From Pseudomonas orientalis (lineage in GTDB: Bacteria > Pseudomonadota > Gammaproteobacteria > Pseudomonadales > Pseudomonadaceae), in contig NZ_CP094351.1 of NCBI RefSeq assembly GCF_022807995.1, forward strand, positions 3,317,001 through 3,381,000: a DNA stretch of 64,000 bases, given 5' to 3'. The notes below the pieces were generated by a model. It had not been told where the DNA came from and did not search any database. It saw only the letters and a program-made list of their open reading frames with translations. Made by a program: the position numbers and the translations under genes. Shown piece after piece: positions 52,108 through 58,146 of the stretch. Positions within the stretch are counted from its first letter, which is position 1, and every line of letters starts with the position of its first letter.

Positions 52108-52169
52108 AATCCCGACACCTCAACGGTGTTCCGATAAGGTACCGAATAACAGTTGAGACTGTCGGGATT
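52108..52169. repeat. Long imperfect inverted repeat between immunity genes and synthetase operon
   Basis: Arms AATCCCGACA-CCTCAAC (52108-52124) and GTTGAG-ACTGTCGGGATT (52152-52169) pair over 16 of about 18 positions around a 27-base loop that contains GGTACC. It could end transcripts from the small membrane-protein genes, but there is no T run, so it could equally be a small mobile palindrome. Confidence 0.6.
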
Positions 52170-52283
52170 GTTGGTTTGGGACAGTCGATCCTCAATGTGA
52201 AATAGCCAGTCTCGATCTACCTGAGCCTCAGCAGCACAACCCCGATTAACATCCAAATGAAGGCAAAAATCATCGTCTTCAGA

Positions 52284-52604
52284 TTAAGGGTGAGACGGCG
52301 TTAAGTCAGGTGGAAAATTTTTCAGATCGACTGGGTCCAATTCTCCAATAATCAGAGAAGCTTTCGGCCACAGCATCATTCCGGAAATTTTCCCCATCTC
52401 CAAGAGGGACCAAATCAAACCCCGCTTTCCAAGGCTTGGCCCCCAGATATAAATGTAGCGGCTGTTCTTTAGTGCCTCCTTTATGGCGTCCAGATAACGG
52501 TGGGTCAGGTAGAGGTTGTATGCGAGGGTCAAAGCTGCAAGCAGCATAGGGCCACCCAAAAATGAGATCGCAACCCAAGGAGACCAAGTGTCGATACTGC
52601 TCAT
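52284..52604 (-). CDS. Small membrane protein, probable T6SS immunity protein (copy 2)
   Basis: This 106-residue protein starts with MSSIDTWSPWVAISFLGGPM and has a first membrane helix (about 10-32). A conserved cytosolic or periplasmic core, KNSRYIYIWGPSLGKRGLIW, follows, then a weaker hydrophobic stretch and an ELDPVDLKNFPP tail. It is a clear paralogue of the gene just upstream (same core, same DLKNFPP end) but lacks that gene's C-terminal second helix. The ATG at 52604 matches the paralogue's start; a TTG at 52619 would add five residues. Its position behind a PAAR effector suggests immunity against it; no known family was recognised. Confidence 0.65.
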   Translation of the reverse strand: MSSIDTWSPWVAISFLGGPMLLAALTLAYNLYLTHRYLDAIKEALKNSRYIYIWGPSLGKRGLIWSLLEMGKISGMMLWPKASLIIGELDPVDLKNFPPDLTPSHP

Positions 52605-52620
52605 GGTTGGTTGACTCAAG

Positions 52621-53010
52621 TTATCTGAACTTAACTAACACCGCGACAGCTATTGCCCAACACACCCCAGTGAACGCCATTGTTATCAGGACCATCAAAC
52701 GGTGCTTGAGATGAGGCGGAAAATTCTTCAGATCGCCTGGATCCAACTCACCACTGATAATGGACGCCTTGGGCCACACAACCATTCCGGCGATTTTCGC
52801 CATCTCATAGAGAGACCAAATCAAGCCGCGCCTCCCCAAGCTGGGTCCCCAAAGGTAAATGTAACGGCTATTTTTCAGAGCTTCCTTTATAGCCTCTAGA
52901 TGACAGCGGGTCATATACAAGCTGTATGAAAGTCCAACTATGGCTAGCAGAGTTGGCCCCCCTGCAACAATGAGCGCAATCCAAGTTGGCCAAGTATCGA
53001 TACTGGTCAT
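52621..53010 (-). CDS. Small membrane protein, probable T6SS immunity protein (copy 1)
   Basis: This 129-residue protein has an N-terminal helix (IALIVAGGPTLLAIVGLSYSLYM), the core KNSRYIYLWGPSLGRRGLIW and a second helix at the C-terminus (VLITMAFTGVCWAIAVAVLV). The gene overlaps the stop of the PAAR protein gene by four bases (ATGA), the usual coupling of an effector and its cognate immunity gene. The paralogue follows with only 16 bp between. A membrane-embedded immunity protein fits an effector whose C-terminus looks membrane-active. This is inference from context. Confidence 0.68.
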   Translation of the reverse strand: MTSIDTWPTWIALIVAGGPTLLAIVGLSYSLYMTRCHLEAIKEALKNSRYIYLWGPSLGRRGLIWSLYEMAKIAGMVVWPKASIISGELDPGDLKNFPPHLKHRLMVLITMAFTGVCWAIAVAVLVKFR

Positions 53011-54416
53011 GGCTGGATAGTCTCGTAAATAAGCTCGCCCACGTATTCACCACCCATGCCACCGACAGTCGTACCAGCCCACGTACTTGCCCCTACCAAG
53101 GTGGCTACACAGATAACTCCTCCGATACCTCCTGTGGCTACTCCAATCCCCAAGCAGATCGAACCGCTGGCAGACGCGGCCATCGATCCACTGAAAGCCC
53201 CGATTAATGTTGAGCTGGCAAATTTCCCTCCCTCAGTAAGCTTGATCTTCTTACAAGCCGCGTCGGAATCAACGCTGCACACCTGCTGAACAGCCATCAG
53301 CGAAGACACTCCGCCAAGACCTATGCCGATATACCCACCTGCCTTCATATACTTTGTTGCACGACTGACCGCTTCCACATGAGCGGCATACCCCGGAATC
53401 TGCCCTGGCCCACCTGCCTTATCCCAGTGATGCACCAAGCTGCGACTGGATATACCAAGAGCCGTTTTTAACTTGGGGTGATCGCCCAGAGTTGTTTGTC
53501 CGCGTAACCGGGTTGAATTAAGTAAATGGGCATCCAACTGGTTCAAAAGACGCTGACGATCAGCAAAAAACTGTGGTGATCTAAGATGTCCATACTGTCG
53601 ATAATTTTCCTGATGCAGCCGCTCCATCGCCTGGAGCGTGTCGCGCAGATTACTCAGGTGCTTTTCCACCACCACCGCACTGACGCCAAGCCACGTTGAG
53701 GTGTGGCCGATGAAACCGGCGATTTCGGCACCATGGCGATACAGAAAATCGGCCTCGTCCGGCGTAAGGGAATCCAGGGAGGCATCGACCTTCTGAGCAG
53801 CCTGCATCAATTGCGCTTCCTGATAGGTGCAGGAGGTGTTGTTCGGATCGCTGAGCACGATCATCGAGCCGGCTTTGACGTTGCCTGTGTTGGGGTTCAG
53901 CGTTTGAAATTTACGCATCACAGCCGGATCGAGATTTGGAAAAAGGGTGGCCTCCAAAGCCTCGCGGGTGATGCTTTGGGGCACGATATAAAAACCTGGG
54001 TCCTGACCCGATAGGCCGTTAAATGCAGACGGGACTGAATGGCTTGGTGTTGCATATGTGCCTTCAGAGGGCACTGACCAGCTGGTAGCTGCTCGGACCG
54101 GCACATTGGCTTGTTTGGCGGAGTTCGTAGCGCTGCTATCTTTCCCATATCGAGCTGAAAACACCGAAGCAATCAGCTCGGCTTTACAGGGGCAGTCGCT
54201 GTAACTATCCAGCGTACCGGCCATCAGCCGACCATGGCTGTTTATGTGGGAAACGCCACCGACGATCTTATAAGTTTGCCCGTCCTTGCCACAGGTGACT
54301 CGGTCACCTTCGCACGCATGGAAAAGCCCATTTATGTTGACTCTTTTATCTCCGTCTAGCACCTCCCCGCCGCAGGCGGTTTTATCACCCAGGCCAATGA
54401 AATAACCTACGCTCAT
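53007..54416 (-). CDS. PAAR-domain protein with membrane-active C-terminus, probable T6SS effector
   Basis: From the ATG at 54416 (AAGGGA about ten bases upstream) the protein has 469 residues. Residues 1-85 are a PAAR domain (GYFIGLGDKTACGGEVLDGD, GDRVTCGKDGQTYKIVGG), the spike tip that loads effectors on VgrG. A LysM-like segment follows (142-189: FYIVPQSITREALEATLFPN to AGSMIVLSD), then a helical middle. The last ~110 residues are rich in Gly, Ala and Ser with glycine-zipper-like hydrophobic stretches (GSICLGIGVATGGIGGVICV), typical of pore-forming or membrane-inserting toxins. No vgrG or T6SS core gene is nearby, so it is an orphan effector island. Two paralogous membrane proteins follow in the operon. 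Confidence 0.75.
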   Translation of the reverse strand: MSVGYFIGLGDKTACGGEVLDGDKRVNINGLFHACEGDRVTCGKDGQTYKIVGGVSHINSHGRLMAGTLDSYSDCPCKAELIASVFSARYGKDSSATNSAKQANVPVRAATSWSVPSEGTYATPSHSVPSAFNGLSGQDPGFYIVPQSITREALEATLFPNLDPAVMRKFQTLNPNTGNVKAGSMIVLSDPNNTSCTYQEAQLMQAAQKVDASLDSLTPDEADFLYRHGAEIAGFIGHTSTWLGVSAVVVEKHLSNLRDTLQAMERLHQENYRQYGHLRSPQFFADRQRLLNQLDAHLLNSTRLRGQTTLGDHPKLKTALGISSRSLVHHWDKAGGPGQIPGYAAHVEAVSRATKYMKAGGYIGIGLGGVSSLMAVQQVCSVDSDAACKKIKLTEGGKFASSTLIGAFSGSMAASASGSICLGIGVATGGIGGVICVATLVGASTWAGTTVGGMGGEYVGELIYETIQP

Positions 54417-54734
54417 TGTTGTTCCCTTTGTCCATGAAGTTTTTTGTCCGAATTTCCCTGCTCGTCTCGATAAGAAACCTGATGCGTGACGCTTTTCAAT
54501 CGAGCTAAACGAGAACGAGGAAGTCAGCGGCAAGCCAAACTTTGAAGAGGGATTTACTTAGGGTAAAGTCGGACGATTCCGAGGTCTTCGTCGTATAAAT
54601 CTGATAGATTGCTGACGGCCCCAGTCAGTAATCATTTCCCTTATCTGCACCGCCTGCTCGACACGCATTGTTAAAGGCCAGCAATCCATATCCCTTTAAT
54701 TTGCAGGACGTTTCCTAGACAATCCTTCGGCCTT

Positions 54735-54939
54735 GCGCCTGCTCAATCCACTGGCTAGCCTTCGCTTCGTCGCTGCATATCAGCGATCGGGTGTGAGATC
54801 CCGAGTATGAGCAGGCGCCGAGCGCTACAACCGTCTATGGCGGCTATGTGCGGGCAGACTTCGGTCTGGCCGGGTCCTGTTTTCCGGTATCTCACCCCGC
54901 ACATAGCTGCCACCTTTTGACGTGTGAGATCGGCAAAAG
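54735..54939 (+). ncRNA. Structured leader / candidate antisense RNA switch, copy 1 (P4-CI/P1-C4-like layout)
   Basis: Order of elements: GCGCCTGCTCA (54735-54745) pairs with TGAGCAGGCGC (54808-54818). Inside it hairpin A CGGG/CCCG (54788-54803) shows the loop TGTGAGAT. A 16-bp stem, 54839-54854 with 54896-54911, encloses a CAGAC-UUCG-GTCTG hairpin (54855-54868), a CCGG/CCGG hairpin and the unpaired site B, TATCTCAC (54888-54895). Hairpin C (54914-54939) again shows the loop TGTGAGAT. B is complementary to the loops of both A and C. An antisense segment between two identical targets is the plan of phage P4 CI and P1 C4 RNAs. Ends are approximate. Structure is supported by covariation with copy 2; function is inferred. 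Confidence 0.72.
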
Positions 54940-54940
54940 A

Positions 54941-55102
54941 ATGGCTCCCAATCCAAGCAGGAGCTTCACGCATGAGCAAAATCGTCCCCGATCCACCCTA
55001 TCCCGTTTTTGTTGCCCACGAAGACCTGAGCTTCGAAGACGCCATCGCCAACATTGCCTCGCTGCTACGCTGCGCCGCCACCACGGCCACCGAAACCGCT
55101 GA
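54941..55102 (+). CDS. Possible 53-codon leader ORF overlapping the 83-residue gene out of frame (copy 1)
   Basis: An ATG two bases after hairpin C opens a 53-codon frame (MAPNPSRSFTHEQNRP...) that runs into the next gene in another frame. Copy 2 has a frame of the same length at the same offset (31 bases before the main ATG). In the non-shared first ten codons three changes are synonymous and three are conservative (N/Q, F/Y, T/V), which hints at translation. There is no clear ribosome site apart from purines inside loop C. Low confidence. Confidence 0.3.
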   Translation: MAPNPSRSFTHEQNRPRSTLSRFCCPRRPELRRRHRQHCLAATLRRHHGHRNR

Positions 55103-55223
55103 AGGCCTCAAAGGCACCCGACGCGATATGGCCTGTTCCACCGCCCACTTGATCGACATGGCCCGCACCCTCGCCGACCGCGCACTGGATTGCCTGCAAC
55201 CCGGACCTGCCAGCACCCCATAA
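54972..55223 (+). CDS. Short Pseudomonas protein of unknown function (DUF3077/DUF6124-like), copy 1
   Basis: This 83-residue protein starts with MSKIVPDPPYPVFVAHEDLS. Two predicted helices make up the rest (FEDAIANIASLLRCAATTAT and STAHLIDMARTLADRALDCL). It has no signal peptide or membrane segment and would be cytosolic. Its style is that of the short, often multi-copy Pseudomonas families known as DUF3077 or DUF6124; I am not sure which, and neither has an assigned function. AGGAG lies eight bases before the ATG. The gene sits downstream of the structured leader RNA, which probably controls it. It differs from copy 2 at three positions (Y10F, A29S, T49S). Confidence 0.72.
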   Translation: MSKIVPDPPYPVFVAHEDLSFEDAIANIASLLRCAATTATETAEGLKGTRRDMACSTAHLIDMARTLADRALDCLQPGPASTP

Positions 55224-55228
55224 CCCCG

Positions 55229-55314
55229 GTGGGAGGGGGCTTGCTCCCGATGCGGTGGGTCAGTCAATTAATCTGTATCTGACCCACCGTCATCGGGGGC
55301 AAGCCCCCTCCCAC
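55229..55314. repeat. REPIN (family 1) after copy 1
   Basis: GTGGGAGGGGGCTTGCTCCC and its mirror ending in CCCTCCCAC enclose a ~45-bp spacer containing GGTGGGTCAGTCAATTAATC. The same REPIN is the building block of the array after copy 2. The rest of the gap to copy 2 (55315-55467) shows only the G-rich repeat. Confidence 0.88.
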
Positions 55315-55551
55315 AGTTGGCCTGTGTCGCCTGATCTTGATTGATCGTTCCCATGCGGAGCGAGGGAAAGATCAAAAACGGATTTGCGGGGCGGGGGGGT
55401 TGGATCAGGGCAAATACTGCTCCCGTGGTGTGATAGTCATGTTGAGAGTCGTTTCCCATATCTGCATCGCCTGCTCGACATGCATTGTTAAAGGCCAGCA
55501 AGCCATATCCCTTTAATTTGCAGGACGTTTCCTAGACAATCCTTCGGCCTT

Positions 55552-55757
55552 GCGCCTGCTCAATCCACTGGCTAGCCTTCGCTTCGTCGCTGCATATCAG
55601 CGATCGGGTGTGGAAACCCGGGAATGAGTAGGCGTCATGATCGTATGCAAACGCTCAATGGCGGCTGTACGCGGGCAGACTTCGGTCTGACTGGGTCCTA
55701 CTCCCCGGTTTCCACCCCGCGTATGGCTGCCACCCAATCTGCCGTGTGGAAACGGCA
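55552..55757 (+). ncRNA. Structured leader / candidate antisense RNA switch, copy 2
   Basis: Same plan as copy 1. Hairpin A (55605-55620) and hairpin C (55740-55757) both show the loop TGTGGAAA, and site B between them reads TTTCCAC (55709-55715), again complementary to both. The 16-bp stem pairs 55660-55675 with 55716-55731 and keeps pairing through two compensating base-pair changes and two wobble exchanges relative to copy 1. The UUCG hairpin is at 55676-55689. The recognition sequence thus changed from GTGAGAT to GTGGAAA at all three sites at once, so the two switches should not cross-react. Confidence 0.72.
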
Positions 55758-55761
55758 CCGG

Positions 55762-55923
55762 ATGGCGCCCCAACCGAGTAGGAGCTATGTCCATGAGCAA
55801 AATCGTCCCCGATCCACCCTTCCCCGTTTTTGTCGCCCACGAAGACCTGAGCTTCGAAGACGCCATCGCCAACATTTCCTCGCTGCTACGCTGCGCTGCC
55901 ACCACGGCCACCGAAACCGCTGA
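55762..55923 (+). CDS. Possible 53-codon leader ORF overlapping the 83-residue gene (copy 2)
   Basis: Counterpart of the frame at 54941-55102: begins MAPQPSRSYVHEQNRP just after hairpin C, same length and same offset to the main gene. See copy 1 for the substitution pattern. Low confidence. Confidence 0.3.
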   Translation: MAPQPSRSYVHEQNRPRSTLPRFCRPRRPELRRRHRQHFLAATLRCHHGHRNR

Positions 55924-56044
55924 AGGCCTCAAAGGCAGCCGACGCGACATGGCCTGTTCCACCGCCCACTTGATCGACATGGCGCGCACGCTGGCCGACC
56001 GCGCACTGGATTGCCTGCAACCCGGACCCGCCAGCACCCCATAA
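55793..56044 (+). CDS. Short Pseudomonas protein of unknown function (DUF3077/DUF6124-like), copy 2
   Basis: This 83-residue paralogue is identical to copy 1 except at residues 10, 29 and 49. AGGAG lies eight bases before the chosen ATG; an in-frame ATG two codons earlier (55787) has poorer spacing. It lies behind its own leader RNA with a different recognition sequence. Its 3' end, from codon 61 on, has been copied four more times into the downstream array. The function is unknown. Confidence 0.72.
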   Translation: MSKIVPDPPFPVFVAHEDLSFEDAIANISSLLRCAATTATETAEGLKGSRRDMACSTAHLIDMARTLADRALDCLQPGPASTP

Positions 56045-56827
56045 CCCGGTGGGAGGGGGCTTGCTCCGATGCGGTGGGTCAGTCAATTAATCTGGATCTG
56101 AACCACCGTCATCGGGGGCAAGCCCCCTCCCACAGTTGGCCTGTGTCGCCTGATCTTGATCGACATGGCCCGCACCCTCGCCGACCGCGCACTGGATTGC
56201 CTGCAACCCGGACCCGTCAGCACCCCATAACCCCGGTGGGAGGGGGCTTGCTCCCGATGCGGTGGGTCAGTCAATTAATCTGGATCTGAACCACCGTCAT
56301 CGGGGGCAAGCCCCCTCCCACATTGGCCTGTGTTGCCTGATCGTTGATCGACATGGCGCGCACGCTGGCCGACCGCGCACTGGATTGCCTGCAACCTGGA
56401 CCCGTCAGCACCCCATAACCCCGGTGGGAGGGGGCTTGCTCCCGATGCGGTGGGTCAGTCAATTAATCTGTATCTGAACCACCGTCATCGGGGGCAAGCC
56501 CCCTCCCACAGTTGGCCTGTGTCGCCTGATCTTGATCGACATGGCCCGCACCCCCGCCGACCGCGCACTGGATTGCCTGCAACCTGGATCCGCCAGCACC
56601 GCATAACCCGGTGGGAGGGGGCTTGCCCCCGATAGCGGTGGGTCAGTCAACTAATCTGTATCTGAACCACCGTCATCGGGGGCAAGCCCCCTCCCACATT
56701 GGCCCGTGTTGCCTGATCGTTGCTTGACATGGCGCGCACGCTGGCCGACCGCGCACTGGATTGCCTGCAACCCGGACCCGTCAGCACCCCATAACCCCGG
56801 TGGGAGGGGGCTTGCCCCCTCCCACAT
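56045..56827. repeat. Tandem array of ~188-bp units: REPIN + 3' tail of the 83-residue gene
   Basis: The last 24 codons of the upstream gene (from LIDMARTLADRALDCLQPGP on, with TAA) recur at about 56158, 56346, 56534 and 56722 after the native copy at 55972, so the period is 186-188 bp. Between tails stands a family-1 REPIN, and the final unit ends in a truncated REP at about 56827. Tails differ by a few bases. Short open frames in both directions across this stretch are repeat artefacts. Nothing else is recognised up to the next gene at 56990. Confidence 0.93.
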
Positions 56828-56989
56828 TTGGACGGTGTTGCCTGATGGCTCGCGGCTCGATTTGACGGCTACACCCTCCGTCAACGGACAAGGCTTCAAG
56901 TGTCCTTAAGCTCAGATCGAAAGAGTATTTATCAACCGATTTTCAGAACCTTATGCTTCGGTTCATTCTGTTGAAAAATCGAGCCGCTC

Positions 56990-57922
56990 ATGACCCTTCG
57001 CCGCCTTATCGCTGCTGTATCAGGATTGCTGGCTTTGTCCGTTGCCATAGGCGCCGACGCCCAGGAAACCGTACGTATCGGTTACCAGAAATCCTCGACC
57101 CTGATCACCCTGCTGAAAACCCAGGGCACCCTGGAAAAAGCCCTCAAGGCCGAAAACATTGATGTCAGCTGGCATGAGTTCCCCAGCGGCTTGCCATTGC
57201 TTGAGGCGCTGAATGTCGGCAACGTCGACATCAGCGCCGATGTGGCCGACACCGTGCCGATCTTCGCCCAGGCGGCCCAGGCCAGGCTCACCTACTTCGC
57301 CCAGGAAGCGCCCTCGCCCGCAGCCCAGGCCATCGTGGTGCGCAAGGACTCGCCAATCCAGCAACTGGCGGACCTCAACGGCAAGAAAATTGCCGTGACC
57401 AAGGCTGCCGGCACTCACTACCTGCTGATCGCCGCATTGAATAAAGCCGGCCTGGCATTCGCGGACATCCAGCCGGCCTATCTCTCCCGCGCCGCGTTCG
57501 AAAACAACAAGGTGGATGCCTGGGTCACCTGGGAACCGTTTCTGAGCAGCGTGCAACGCCAATTGCCGACGCGCACCCTGGCGGACGGTGCCGGGCTGGC
57601 CAGTTACAAGCGTTATTACCTGACGGGCACGCCTTATGCCCAGGCCCATCCCAAGGTGTTGAAGGTGGTGTATGCGCAGTTGGAACAGGCCGGCCAATGG
57701 GTAAAAGCCCACCCGCAGGACGCGGCGAAAGTGCTCGGGCCGCTGTGGGGCGATCTGGATGTGGCGACGGTGGAAGCCGCCAATGCGCACCGCAGTTATC
57801 AGGTGCAACCGGTGACGCTGGAGCAGTTGGCCGAGCAGCAGAACATTGCCGATGCGTTCTTCAAGGCAGGCTTGTTGCCCAGGGCGGTGGACGCAAAGGA
57901 TGTGCAGACCTGGAAGCCTTGA
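56990..57922 (+). CDS. Periplasmic substrate-binding protein, aliphatic sulfonate/taurine type (SsuA-like), orphan
   Basis: This 310-residue protein has a signal peptide (LIAAVSGLLALSVAIGADAQ) and the SsuA/TauA fold: VRIGYQKSSTLITLLKTQGTLEKAL at the start, FPSGLPLLEALNVGNVDISA, ADLNGKKIAVTKAAGTHYLL and VDAWVTWEPFLSSVQ. Such proteins deliver sulfonates, or sometimes nitrate or thiamine precursors, to an ABC transporter in the inner membrane. No ATPase, permease or monooxygenase gene adjoins it, so it either works with a distant SsuBC or has another ligand. A repeat-rich region lies on both sides. Confidence 0.85.
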   Translation: MTLRRLIAAVSGLLALSVAIGADAQETVRIGYQKSSTLITLLKTQGTLEKALKAENIDVSWHEFPSGLPLLEALNVGNVDISADVADTVPIFAQAAQARLTYFAQEAPSPAAQAIVVRKDSPIQQLADLNGKKIAVTKAAGTHYLLIAALNKAGLAFADIQPAYLSRAAFENNKVDAWVTWEPFLSSVQRQLPTRTLADGAGLASYKRYYLTGTPYAQAHPKVLKVVYAQLEQAGQWVKAHPQDAAKVLGPLWGDLDVATVEAANAHRSYQVQPVTLEQLAEQQNIADAFFKAGLLPRAVDAKDVQTWKP

Positions 57923-57941
57923 AGGCCAGCAGCAATCCAAT

Positions 57942-58136
57942 GTGGGAGGGGGCTTGCCCTAACGCCAGCCAGTCAAGGCTTTTGCAGGAGCGAGCTTGCT
58001 CGCGAAAAACTCACAGGCAACGCGTTCATTCAGGAAGCACGCGTTATTGTTGACGTTTTTCGCGAGCAAGCTCGCTCCTACAGTGGACGGTGTACGCTTA
58101 ACTAATCGTCGCACCGCCCCCTCCCACATTTGGACT
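57942..58136. repeat. Nested repeat: family-2 REPIN inside a family-1 REPIN
   Basis: The left half of a family-1 element (GTGGGAGGGGGCTTGCCC, 57942-57959) and its right half (CCCCCTCCCACATTTGGAC, near 58118-58136) are separated by a complete family-2 REPIN, from GCAGGAGCGAGCTTGCTCGC to GCGAGCAAGCTCGCTCCTAC (about 57985-58081). The inner spacer is the inverse of that at 5551-5648. No gene is seen between 57923 and 58146. Confidence 0.8.
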
Positions 58137-58146
58137 GCATGTGGCG

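Larger units (their letters stand above)
54632..56044 (+). repeat. Tandem duplication (~817-821 bp period) of leader RNA + 83-residue gene
   Basis: CGCCTGCTCG recurs at 54651 and 55468, the gene starts at 54972 and 55793, and similarity begins near 54632/55449. Each copy holds a ~75-bp conserved upstream stretch (CCTTTAATTTGCAGGACGTT), the structured leader and the gene. The coding parts differ at three residues, whereas the leaders differ much more but with compensating changes. Between the copies (55224-55467) lie one REPIN and a G-rich stretch related to 51959-52063. Confidence 0.9.

Noticed and set aside
54417..54533. Extended start of the PAAR protein at 54533
   Set aside because: The PAAR domain begins at MSVGYFIGLGDK with an AAGGGA site; the 39 extra residues have no domain character.
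54700..54960. tRNA-like or IS-end interpretation of the palindromic leader
   Set aside because: No acceptor stem with CCA, anticodon arm or transposase; the co-varying three-site pattern is better explained as a regulatory RNA.
56045..56900. Several 60-90-codon frames in both directions
   Set aside because: They are produced by the 188-bp repeat of REPIN plus gene tail and have no independent starts.
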